A stretch of DNA of 6,298 nt from Deltaproteobacteria bacterium (GCA_015233515.1 JADFXS010000057.1:6417-12714); one strand, 5' to 3'; counted from the stretch's first letter, positions 1 to 6,124 are shown. Numbers and translations are program-made. Notes: generated by a model from the sequence alone, not told the origin.

Positions 1-354
1 TTTGTACACCCTGATAAACAATGTGAAGATGACATAGGTGGTGCCGTCCTCCAAGACGCGGGTCAGCTCACCCTCGACCTGACCGTCCAGGTTGTGCCAT
101 TCAGCCCTGAGCACCGGTGCAAACCGGCCTTTTTTCAAGGTAACGGCGTTGACGACCCAGATATCGCCCAGGTCGTCAACTTCGGTCATGGATGCGGAAA
201 GCTTTTTTCCTTCCAATCGGCCATCTCTGGTCCGCCAATAATCAAATCCCAGCAGCGGCTCATACTTGACCGCGCACCCCGAAAGGCAGAATTCGAACAT
301 CAGGATAATCAAGGCCAAACGCCAGGAGCGAGGTTGCGGTAATAAATCGGTCAT
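1..354 (-). CDS. Putative lipoprotein, N-terminal 118 codons, C-terminus outside the window
   Basis: This is a minus-strand frame open from the ATG at 354 to the left edge, 118 codons without a stop. The protein starts MTDLLPQPRSWRLALIILMF and then has a lipobox LSGC, with the cysteine at residue 27. A positive n-region (R9, R12) and a hydrophobic stretch (residues 13-25) precede it. It should therefore be exported, cut before Cys27 and lipid-anchored; Ala28 does not suggest inner-membrane retention. The mature part has tryptophans and alternating hydrophobic residues (DLGDIWVVNAV, TYVIFTLFIRVYK), which would suit a beta-rich domain. I do not recognise the family. The start is well supported by a GGGAGG Shine-Dalgarno five bases upstream (360-365). 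It lies downstream of murJ on the same strand but behind a terminator and its own TATAAT box, so it is probably transcribed separately. Confidence 0.75.
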   Translation of the reverse strand, partial: MTDLLPQPRSWRLALIILMFEFCLSGCAVKYEPLLGFDYWRTRDGRLEGKKLSASMTEVDDLGDIWVVNAVTLKKGRFAPVLRAEWHNLDGQVEGELTRVLEDGTTYVIFTLFIRVYK

Positions 355-394
355 GCCGGCCTCCCATGACGAAACTCAAAGCGATCATGTTATT

Positions 395-400
395 ATTATA
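395..400 (-). promoter_or_regulatory. Candidate -10 box for the lipoprotein gene
   Basis: The minus strand reads TATAAT exactly here, about 40 bases upstream of the lipoprotein start. That would place transcription initiation near 388 and give a leader of about 33 nt. No good -35 hexamer is seen at 16-18 bp spacing, so the call rests on the -10 box and on the terminator just upstream, which makes an independent promoter likely. Confidence 0.35.
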
Positions 401-485
401 ACCCAACGTTCACGACTTAGCTCGCCTCACCAGGGAAAAAGTATCGACTCCAATCCGATTTTCGAGCCGTGAACAACGCCGCGGG

Positions 486-508
486 AAAAAAATCACCCGA
501 CGGGGGAT
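486..508 (-). terminator. Intrinsic terminator overlapping the murJ stop codon
   Basis: On the minus strand a short hairpin (ATCCCCCG TC GGGTGAT, stem of six pairs with one mismatch, three-base loop) is followed at once by seven T residues. The TGA stop of murJ lies inside the 3' arm. Stem plus U-tract directly at the gene end is the classical rho-independent form, although the stem is short. Confidence 0.65.
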
Positions 509-2076
509 TCCGTTTTTTTCCGGCGACGACGCAAACCATTCAGAAGCACCAATATTTCCGGAGCCCGGCGCCAGTAAGCCAAGCCGAAATATACCCCCAG
601 GCCCAGCCCGGTCCCGCCGAGCACCCTCAAACCCAGGATCAGGGATCGACCGGGTTTGACCGGATCATATCCGTATAATGCCGAGGCAACGACCACGCCC
701 ATGGCCAGGGACCAGACAATATTCCCGGCTATGGATTTCAGGATAACCCGACCGCCGAGGCGCCCAAGTTTTCGCCGCAGTAAGACGATTAAAATCGCAA
801 AGTTAATTATCGATCCGCCGGTGCTGGCCAGGGCCAGGCCCACGTGTTCCAGGGGGATCATGAGGATCACGGCCAAGGCCAGGCTACCGATAAGACTGAT
901 CGTGGCCATGGTGGCCGGAGTCCGGGTATCCTGCAAAGCATAAAACGCCCGGACGATTATCTGCACCGCGGACAAGGACCACAATCCCAAAGCATAGGCG
1001 ATCAGGGCCCCGGTCGTGGCCTGAGTGCTGGCCAGATCGAATCGGCCACGTTGAAACAGCAACTGCAAACCGGGTTCGGCCAGAATGATCATGCCCACCG
1101 TAGCCGGGATCGTGATAAAGGACACTAGGCGCAAGGAATAGGACAGCGTGTCCCGCAAACCGGCCAAGTCCTTTTCCGCCGCTTGGCGGGACATGGCCGG
1201 CAACACGGCCGTGGCCACGGCCACCGCGAAAACCCCTAAAGGAAACTGCATGATTCGATCGGCATAATATAAGTAAGACACACTACCTTCGGGTAGGAAC
1301 GAAGCCAATAACGTGTTGACAAATACCGAAAACTGATAAGCCGCCGCCCCCAGGGTGGCGGGCGCCATAAGCCAGGCTACCCGATGCAAGGCTGGATGGT
1401 GTAGATCCAATTTAAAGCCCAGCAACCCGGCTTCTTTGGCCATGAATGGTATCTGGAGCAGGACCTGCAAGATGCCGCCGATGATAACTCCAATGGCCAG
1501 GCCGATGATGGGCGGATCAAAATACGGCGATAAAAAAAAGATAGCGCCGATCATCCCGATATTGAGGAAAACCGGTGACAGGGCCGGCGCGGCGAATTTG
1601 CCCAGGGAGTTTAAAATCCCCATGGCCAAGGCCACCAAAGCCACCAGAAAAATATAGGGGAACATGATGCGGGTCAGCAGGACCGTTAAAGCATATTTGT
1701 CCGGTTGATCGGTAAACCCTGGAGCAAAGGCCCAGATGATCCATGGTGAAAAAAGTATACCTAAAACGGTTACTATCACTAGAATTATCGAGAACACCGC
1801 CAGGGCGGCATGGACCAATCGAAAGGCTTCGGCTCGAGAGCGGGTTGTCAAGTATTCCGTAAATACCGGAATAAAGGAAACCGTCAAGGCTCCTTCAGCC
1901 AAAAGTCGCCGCAGTAAATTCGGGATACGAAAGGCCACGAAAAAAGCGTCCGCGGCCATGCCTGCTCCAAAGTAGTATGCAGTCACTTGATCGCGGATCA
2001 AACCCAAAATACGGGACAGCAAAGTGGCCGACCCTACAATACCGGCGGCCTTGGCGATTGTTTCGTTTACTGACAT
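493..2076 (-). CDS. murJ: Probable lipid II flippase MurJ (MviN family)
   Basis: MurJ moves lipid II, the undecaprenyl-linked peptidoglycan precursor, across the inner membrane. It is a member of the MOP superfamily and normally has 14 membrane helices and about 510-530 residues. From the ATG at 2076 this protein has 527. Family signatures are clear: SATLLSRILGLIRD (18-29), FRIPNLLRRLLAEGALT (49-65) and YYADRIMQFPLGVF. Arg22, Arg28, Asp43, Arg56 and Arg274 line up with E. coli Arg18, Arg24, Asp39, Arg52 and Arg270, the charged residues of the central cavity. The protein is hydrophobic throughout and ends in a basic tail (RRRRKK). A longer reading from a GTG at 2145 exists, but it would translate a palindromic hairpin (2108-2140), lacks an SD and extends beyond the usual N-terminus. 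The SD of the ATG is also weak (GGTAG). A terminator overlaps the stop. Confidence 0.95.
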   Translation of the reverse strand: MSVNETIAKAAGIVGSATLLSRILGLIRDQVTAYYFGAGMAADAFFVAFRIPNLLRRLLAEGALTVSFIPVFTEYLTTRSRAEAFRLVHAALAVFSIILVIVTVLGILFSPWIIWAFAPGFTDQPDKYALTVLLTRIMFPYIFLVALVALAMGILNSLGKFAAPALSPVFLNIGMIGAIFFLSPYFDPPIIGLAIGVIIGGILQVLLQIPFMAKEAGLLGFKLDLHHPALHRVAWLMAPATLGAAAYQFSVFVNTLLASFLPEGSVSYLYYADRIMQFPLGVFAVAVATAVLPAMSRQAAEKDLAGLRDTLSYSLRLVSFITIPATVGMIILAEPGLQLLFQRGRFDLASTQATTGALIAYALGLWSLSAVQIIVRAFYALQDTRTPATMATISLIGSLALAVILMIPLEHVGLALASTGGSIINFAILIVLLRRKLGRLGGRVILKSIAGNIVWSLAMGVVVASALYGYDPVKPGRSLILGLRVLGGTGLGLGVYFGLAYWRRAPEILVLLNGLRRRRKKTESPVG

Positions 2077-2107
2077 GATCACTACCGTTAAGATGTTTAA
2101 AATCGTT

Positions 2108-2140
2108 GAAGCTTCCCGCAGCAAGCCGCGGGGAATCTTC
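2108..2140. repeat. REP-like hairpin upstream of murJ
   Basis: This is a near-palindrome GAAG-c-TTCCCGC / GCGGGgAA-t-CTTC around a central AGCAAGCC. The core resembles the hairpins at 2182, 2620 and 3927, but the conserved tail CGCCGGCATGTT is absent, so it is a diverged or solo arm. It lies 32 bp upstream of the chosen murJ ATG and could fold in the murJ leader RNA. Confidence 0.55.
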
Positions 2141-2181
2141 GACACGTAAGGAACAAAATTATTCAGTTTTTGTTCGCTAAC

Positions 2182-2221
2182 CCCCGTGGCAAGCTACGGG
2201 GAGCGCTCGCCGGCATGTTCA
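2182..2221 (+). repeat. REP-like element, copy B
   Basis: A hairpin CCCCGTGGCAAGCTACGGGG (stem of seven pairs including one G-T, four-base loop) is followed by GCGCTCGCCGGCATGTTCA. The same hairpin-plus-tail arrangement recurs at 3908-3946 (minus) and 6125-6166 (plus), and in diverged form at 2602-2639 (minus). The fixed, oriented tail next to a palindrome is the general form of REP sequences. Confidence 0.7.
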
Positions 2222-2601
2222 GGGGATTTCGTCGACGCCGCGGCGCCGGCCAATCCGCTCCGGCGAAATTATATGAGCCTTGCTTCGTCATCGCTACGAG
2301 ACAACCCTTACGTCTCCGGAAATCCGGCGGATAAACTTCTCGCCTGGATCGTTCCATTGTGCGCATACTTTGTCATGTTCAAGACCAGATGGCAACCCTA
2401 ATGCACCACTTGCGGGAATCAAGGCACGTAACTCCTGGCTGTAACGCTCGTTTCCCGGCGTGAAGATCCCGCACCCAAAGGCCTGCTCGAACTCGGGTAA
2501 CTGTTCAGTCCAGAGCCAATGCTCCCTTCGCTGATGGCTCCGGGCACTGCCCGGTGGCTCCTCGACGTATGCTGAATACGCCTGCGGGCCAAAATCGGTC
2601 C

Positions 2602-2639
2602 AACATGCAGGCGAACTGTCCCCGCAGCGTTCCGCGGGG
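2602..2639 (-). repeat. REP-like element, diverged copy C, inside the larger unit
   Basis: Read on the minus strand: hairpin CCCCGCGGAACGCTGCGGGG, then ACAGTT and CGCCTGCATGTTG. The tail matches the consensus CGCCGGCATGTT at all but one base. It lies within the 105-bp segment that seems absent from the second copy of the larger unit. Confidence 0.55.
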
Positions 2640-2705
2640 CAGCGAGCGAAATTAAAACGCTCTGCCTCCTTACATGTCGAAGGTATCCGCCAATGGCGGG
2701 ACCTT

Positions 2706-2753
2706 CAACTTCGCGTTTCGCCTAGGATTTACGCGCCCTTCCCGCGATTTGAT
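2706..2753 (-). repeat. 48-bp conserved box, first copy
   Basis: On the minus strand this starts ATCAAATCGCGG and ends GGCGAAACGCGAAGTTG. It matches 6245-6292 on the plus strand at 44 of 48 positions with no gaps; the four differences fall as two adjacent pairs. CGCGT and ACGCG inside the box can pair. It marks the start of the hairpin-rich unit in minus orientation. Confidence 0.8.
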
Positions 2754-2980
2754 AGTAAATTTAGGGTTAGCCCGGTGAAAACCAAATCCGCGGTCAGGAC
2801 CTTCTCACCCAGCAGGAAACCAAGCGCGGACCGATTATATGGTCTGTCATAAGATCAGGACTTTTCGCGATAATTTCCCCTGACCTCCGGTTAATAAAAA
2901 AGCTCGTCATAATGGTGTATACTAGGCGACGTGCGGATTTATAGTGGTTTTCGAAAGTTTCTACGTTTTGAAGTATCATT

Positions 2981-3068
2981 GTCATTTCGAAGAGCGGCCG
3001 CAGGCCGCGACGAGAAATCTCCAACACTACCAAATCACAATGAGATTTCTCCCTTCGGTCGAAATGAC
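2981..3068. repeat. Palindromic intergenic repeat of the GTCATTTCGA...GAGAAATCT type
   Basis: The left arm starts GTCATTTCGA and ends GAGAAATCT (2981-3020). The right arm is the inverse, AGATTTCTC...TCGAAATGAC (3043-3068), around a 22-base spacer. The left arm also holds a private hairpin GCGGCC-gca-GGCCGC (2994-3008). Repeats of this kind, whose chance translation reads SFRPKGEISL, are familiar from many bacterial genomes as small palindromic, MITE-like sequences. It sits about 110 bp upstream of the glycosyltransferase and would be in its leader if transcription starts further upstream. Confidence 0.75.
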
Positions 3069-3181
3069 CGACTGGGGTGTTCGCGAATGAGCCGAGATTT
3101 TGACCGCATCATTCCCAAAAAACTTTCGAGCATCGCTATATCCCCGAAAATTAGCTCGGTTTGACGAGGCGCGAAGAACCA

Positions 3182-3907
3182 ATGTCGATAAAATATTCCG
3201 TAGTGATCCCGTGTTATAACGAACAAGCCACCATTGAACGACTGATTCATAACGTTAAAGCCACAAGCTTGGAAAATCTTGAAATAATAGTCGTTGACGA
3301 CTTCTCCACGGACGGAACGCGCGAACTGCTCCGAGATAAATTGTCCTCTGCTATCCATCATTTGATATTTCACGATAAAAACCAGGGCAAGGGCGCGGCT
3401 TTAAGGAACGGTTTCGCCCTCGCCGGCGGCGAGATAATCATAGTTCAGGACGCCGACCTGGAGTATGACCCTCAGGAGTACCCCAGCTTGGTGGCTCCGA
3501 TTTTGGCGGGAAAAGCCGATGTCGTGTATGGATCGAGATTCTCGGGCGGGGAATGCCACCGGGTATTGTATTTCTGGCATTACCTGGGCAACAAATTTCT
3601 GACCCTGCTTTCAAATATCTTTACGGACCTTAACCTGAGCGACATGGAGACATGCTATAAAGTCTTTCGGCGAGAGATACTGCAGCAGATAACCATCGAA
3701 GAAAACCGCTTCGGATTTGAACCGGAGATCACCGCCAAAATCGCCGGCTTAAAATGCCGAATCTATGAAGTCGGTATTTCCTACAGCGGCCGCGAGTATT
3801 CGGAAGGAAAAAAAATAGGCTGGAAAGATGGAATCAGAGCTTTATGGTGCATACTGAAGTATAACTTATTCAAATCCGCCCGTAAGAAAAAGTCCGGAAC
3901 CCCGTGA
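3182..3907 (+). CDS. Family 2 glycosyltransferase, probable polyprenyl-phosphate sugar transferase
   Basis: This 241-residue GT-A fold enzyme resembles dolichyl/polyprenyl-phosphate mannose or glucose synthases. These transfer a sugar from a nucleotide donor to a membrane lipid phosphate at the cytoplasmic face. In order: nucleotide-binding start VVIPCYNE (7-14), DDFSTDGT (39-46), QGKGAALR (68-75), the metal-binding DAD motif in QDADLEYDP (Asp90-Asp92), GSRF (117-120), DMETCYKVF (154-162) and FGFEPEITAKIA (177-188), then the basic stretch GREYSEGKKIGWKDG. There is no C-terminal membrane helix, so it is a soluble or peripheral DPM1-like form. The ATG at 3182 lies seven residues before the conserved VVIP motif; an in-frame TTG at 3161 would add seven residues before it. 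No strong SD precedes either. The gene stands alone, converging on the membrane protein at 4007. The donor sugar and final glycan cannot be told from sequence. Confidence 0.88.
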   Translation: MSIKYSVVIPCYNEQATIERLIHNVKATSLENLEIIVVDDFSTDGTRELLRDKLSSAIHHLIFHDKNQGKGAALRNGFALAGGEIIIVQDADLEYDPQEYPSLVAPILAGKADVVYGSRFSGGECHRVLYFWHYLGNKFLTLLSNIFTDLNLSDMETCYKVFRREILQQITIEENRFGFEPEITAKIAGLKCRIYEVGISYSGREYSEGKKIGWKDGIRALWCILKYNLFKSARKKKSGTP

Positions 3908-3946
3908 TGAACATGCCGGCGAGCGCATTCCCCGCAGCTTGCCGCG
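3908..3946 (-). repeat. REP-like element, copy D
   Basis: Read on the minus strand: CGCGGCAAGCTGCGGGGAAT followed by GCGCTCGCCGGCATGTTCA. It begins directly after the glycosyltransferase stop codon (TGA at 3905-3907), between convergent genes, a usual place for REP sequences. It may protect the 3' end of the glycosyltransferase mRNA; that role is inferred from position only. Confidence 0.7.
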
Positions 3947-3957
3947 AAGAGCTTCCA

Positions 3958-3984
3958 CCCGACAAGGAGTCGGGCCCAAAGGGC
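3958..3984. terminator. Tandem hairpins between convergent genes, possible bidirectional terminator
   Basis: CCCGAC-aagga-GTCGGG (3958-3974) is followed at once by GCCC-aaa-GGGC (3974-3984). They lie in the 99-bp gap between the convergent glycosyltransferase and the membrane protein. No T-run follows on either strand, so intrinsic termination is uncertain; an mRNA-end stabilising role is equally possible. Confidence 0.35.
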
Positions 3985-4006
3985 GGTTTGGCAACTGCCT
4001 CGATAT

Positions 4007-4588
4007 TCAGGAAACCCTTTTCGCGGGGAGCAATTCGGTAAAGCTGCGCATCCGGGCGGTTGCCCCGCTCACGGCCTGAAAGATTTCATGGGCCTTTCTA
4101 AAAAAGGGCAAGCGCGGCCGCAGGCGTTTATAGATTATCCTGACCAGAATATACATGATCAAAAAAACTCCGAAATAATTTAACCGCCAACCAAGCCAAA
4201 CCAAAGGGAAATCCACTTCGCCGAACCGGTATTGCAGCCAAGCCAGGGCAAAAGGCAACGGCCATAAGGAGGCCATGGACCAGGCGGCCTGCAAAAAGAA
4301 TAACCGTCCGAAGGCCTCATTGGCCAGCTTGTTACAGGCCCGGTAACTATCACCGTCGCCCGCTTCCAAGGCGGCAATGGATAAGTTATGGAGTTTGGTG
4401 ACCTCGGCGGTCAATTCTGTCAGCCGTTGGTGATCCAGACGCAGCACTATGTTAAGAGCCGCGTCGCCGCCGAGCACGCAAGCCATGGCAATAATGACCG
4501 TGCCGGAATAAAAGCCGAGTATGGCCGCATCCGGAAACCGGTAAACCGGCATCAGCCATAAATCCATCAATTGATAGTATATTTCCAT
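4007..4588 (-). CDS. Integral membrane protein, family not recognised
   Basis: The protein has 193 residues. A hydrophobic segment (about 20-40) is followed by a polar, helical stretch with coiled-coil character (about 50-92, HQRLTELTAEVTKLHNLSIAALEAG in part). Two further membrane segments (about 97-119 and 126-152) precede a basic tail (RPRLPFFRKAHEIF). The order of one helix, a charged helical hairpin, then two helices resembles small Oxa1/YidC-superfamily proteins of the DUF106/EMC3 kind; this is a topology argument, not a sequence match. The gene lies 144 bp downstream of the TSUP permease on the same strand, so it may be an accessory protein, but a strong hairpin separates them. The ATG at 4588 has no clear SD; a second ATG seven codons later is a possible alternative. 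The gene converges on the glycosyltransferase. Confidence 0.75.
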   Translation of the reverse strand: MEIYYQLMDLWLMPVYRFPDAAILGFYSGTVIIAMACVLGGDAALNIVLRLDHQRLTELTAEVTKLHNLSIAALEAGDGDSYRACNKLANEAFGRLFFLQAAWSMASLWPLPFALAWLQYRFGEVDFPLVWLGWRLNYFGVFLIMYILVRIIYKRLRPRLPFFRKAHEIFQAVSGATARMRSFTELLPAKRVS

Positions 4589-4646
4589 TATCTGTTTGGC
4601 CGTCTGGTCATGGTGGGCATAATGCCGGCAAATCAGGCCGGATCAT

Positions 4647-4690
4647 GAGGCTGGAAGGAGAAAACATATCTAGCTTCTCCTTCCAACCTC
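4647..4690. repeat. Strong inverted repeat between the permease and the small membrane protein
   Basis: Two 16-base arms, GAGGCTGGAAGGAGAA and TTCTCCTTCCAACCTC, pair at 15 of 16 positions around a 12-base loop. It begins 43 bp after the permease stop codon in the direction of transcription. There is no U-tract after the stem, so it is not a standard intrinsic terminator. It could stabilise the permease mRNA, partly terminate, or be a processing site that separates expression of the two genes. Confidence 0.75.
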
Positions 4691-4732
4691 CAATGGATCG
4701 ATGCACCGACGATTCGACGCCTTCGAAATAAA

Positions 4733-5875
4733 TCACATGGGGACTATAGCCTGTCCCAGGAACCCCTTGGTTGTATAGCCCAGGCCGACATAAACAGCGG
4801 CGGCAATGAAAATAATCTGTAAATATTTGTCCGGGATGTATTTGGAGGTGTAGGGGCCGATCGTGGAGCCGATGAAAATGCCGATCAATTCAACGCCGAT
4901 CAGACTCCAATGCACTACGGCGCCCTGGACAACCATGTAGCTGAAGATGGATGTGATCATGCTGACCAACACCGCCAAGGCTGATGTCCCGGCGGCGATA
5001 AACATGGGTATCCCCACAACGGCCGTCATGTAGGGCACAAGGAGGAATCCTCCGCCCACGCCGATAAAAGCCGAGATTCCGGAAATGATCAAACCGCCAA
5101 AGATGGCCAGCCAGGGATTGAATTTGAATTCCACACCGTAAAAAGTAAAAAAAATTCCGCCGGCGCTCCATTTGGTGATCTTGACTCCGGCATCCGCGGT
5201 ATCTTTTTTCTCTTTAACCGCTTTTTCGAATTTCTGAACGGCTTCCTTGGCCGCCTTCTTACTAGCCTGACCGCGAGGCGTGATCTGGTAAATCAAAAAA
5301 ATGGCCAGAACAAAGACAATCAGGCCGAAATATCCCATATACGTGCTTCCGGAAACCTTTCCGGCGGTCAGGTTGGCAACGAGGGAAGATCCGACTATGC
5401 TCCCTAGGCCCAAGGCTACGGCCAAAGGCAAGACCAAGCGGCCCATCCTCCAATAATTTATGCTGGATATAAGCCCGGATAACCCGACTAGGTATTGGTT
5501 GGAAACCCGGATACTATCGGTGATCAATTTGTCCAATGTCGGACTGGTGTCCTTGAATGATCGGCCGTAATTGGACAAGCCGAAGACGGAAATATGCCCT
5601 ACGCCGGCCATGATGCCGCCGAACGCTCCGACGGTGGAAAATATCCAACCCACCCAGATGGCCCAGCAAAATGCCAGAATAATGTTAACCTTGAGACCAC
5701 CGGGTATGCCAAGGTAACCTGGCTCGGCTTTGGGGTCGATTTGCCCCTTGCCGGTCCCCTGGGGGGCCTTGGCAATGGCGTCTTCCAGGGGTCCGGCCAC
5801 GGCCGGCGCCCATAAAGGAATCACGAGGCTGATCCCTAAAACAATAGCCATAATCAAGCAAATATGTTTCGTCAC
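4733..5875 (-). CDS. TauE/SafE (TSUP) family permease with N-terminal signal
   Basis: TSUP proteins are inner-membrane carriers moving sulfite, sulfoacetate, sulfate or organic acids; the direction and substrate here are unknown. At 380 residues it is longer than many members (about 250-300). Residues 1-27 look like a signal sequence with an AVA|G-type cleavage site, then a soluble stretch to about residue 61. The duplicated TSUP core is visible: first half STVGAFGGIMAGVGHISVFG (80-99), second half SGISAFIGVGGGFLLVPYMT (265-284) followed by GIPMFIAAGTSALAVLVSM. A Lys-rich loop (202-228, QASKKAAKEAVQKFEKAVKEKK) separates the halves. About nine or ten membrane helices are predicted by eye. The start is a GTG at 5875, supported by AGGGGG six bases upstream (5882-5887); MAIVLG nine residues in is a weaker choice. 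A nested inverted repeat lies in the leader. In sulfate reducers such large TSUP proteins are proposed to handle sulfur oxyanions. Confidence 0.88.
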   Translation of the reverse strand: MTKHICLIMAIVLGISLVIPLWAPAVAGPLEDAIAKAPQGTGKGQIDPKAEPGYLGIPGGLKVNIILAFCWAIWVGWIFSTVGAFGGIMAGVGHISVFGLSNYGRSFKDTSPTLDKLITDSIRVSNQYLVGLSGLISSINYWRMGRLVLPLAVALGLGSIVGSSLVANLTAGKVSGSTYMGYFGLIVFVLAIFLIYQITPRGQASKKAAKEAVQKFEKAVKEKKDTADAGVKITKWSAGGIFFTFYGVEFKFNPWLAIFGGLIISGISAFIGVGGGFLLVPYMTAVVGIPMFIAAGTSALAVLVSMITSIFSYMVVQGAVVHWSLIGVELIGIFIGSTIGPYTSKYIPDKYLQIIFIAAAVYVGLGYTTKGFLGQAIVPM

Positions 5876-5920
5876 AAAAAACCCCCTACAACAATATTTT
5901 GGTTTATAGAGATGAATGCA

Positions 5921-6038
5921 AAACTAGAAATTCCGGCCCAGATCGAGGAGGGCGCGATTTTGAAGCCGCAAGAATGCCGACGTATTTTGAGGACTTCAAA
6001 ATTGGGGCCGACAAAGAGCTGGGCCGGAAGAACAGTTT
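5921..6038. repeat. Nested inverted repeat in the permease leader
   Basis: Three pairs of arms are nested: AAACT (5921-5925) with AGTTT (6034-6038); TTCCGGCCCAG (5931-5941) with CTGGGCCGGAA (6019-6029), perfect over 11 bp; and ATTTTGAAG (5957-5965) with CTTCAAAAT (5994-6002), perfect over 9 bp. The internal loops are nearly symmetric (15 and 16 bases). It lies 46-163 bp upstream of the permease start. It may be a structured mRNA leader, an operator region, or a small palindromic insertion. Confidence 0.65.
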
Positions 6039-6124
6039 GACAATTATCGCTAATAGCTGAAATAACAAGGAATAGCTCCGTTTTGCGTCAGCGCCTATGG
6101 CCAAGGGATGCAATTATTGAAGCT

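Larger units (their letters stand above)
2222..2764 (-). repeat. Hairpin-rich repeated unit, non-coding, function unknown
   Basis: No credible gene occupies this stretch. It is packed with short perfect or near-perfect hairpins: CCGGGC-act-GCCCGG near 2545, CGTAT-gctga-ATACG near 2566, a REP hairpin at 2620-2639, GAGCG/CGCTC with flanking GGCA/TGCC at 2638-2667, and GAAGGT-at-CCGCC-aat-GGCGG-g-ACCTTC near 2679-2706. Its right end carries a 48-bp box that recurs inverted at 6245, so the unit is dispersed; it is given on the minus strand so that the box marks its start. The longest minus-strand open frame (2294-2704, 136 codons) has no ATG or GTG and only one internal TTG. Candidate natures are a non-autonomous transposable unit, a large structured RNA, or a decayed element. 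The outer limits are approximate, since only the box end can be compared here. Confidence 0.45.

Noticed and set aside
94..472. Two overlapping plus-strand open frames at the left end
   Set aside because: They are antisense to, or overlap the leader of, the lipoprotein gene, which has a lipobox and a good SD.
2163..2366. 67-codon minus-strand open frame in the repeat unit
   Set aside because: It reads through REP copy B (NMPASAPRSLPRG is the translated palindrome), has an Arg/Pro-rich composition and no SD. It is best explained as a by-product of the repeat.
2186..2401. 71-codon plus-strand open frame
   Set aside because: It starts inside REP copy B, overlaps the repeat unit and has no recognisable motif or SD.
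2294..2704. 136-codon minus-strand frame with protein-like patches (LPEFEQAFGCGIFTPGNERY)
   Set aside because: It has no ATG or GTG, includes REP copy C and several hairpins, and no family was recognised. It is mentioned within the repeat unit only.
2222..2764. Group II intron or IscB-type omega RNA
   Set aside because: No domain V-like motif, reverse transcriptase, or IscB/TnpB gene was found next to it. The possibility was kept only as a database test.
2918..2923. TATACT as a -10 box for the glycosyltransferase
   Set aside because: No acceptable -35 hexamer at 16-18 bp, and it lies more than 250 bp upstream of the start; too weak to annotate.
2794..3033. 79-codon minus-strand open frame between the repeat unit and the palindromic repeat
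   Set aside because: It starts inside the palindromic repeat and has no recognisable domain or SD.
3035..3373. 112-codon minus-strand open frame overlapping the glycosyltransferase start
   Set aside because: It is antisense to a well-supported gene and ends in the translated palindromic repeat (SFRPKGEISL).
5904..6113. 69-codon minus-strand open frame upstream of the permease
   Set aside because: It coincides with the nested inverted repeat, has no SD, and its composition gives no support for coding.
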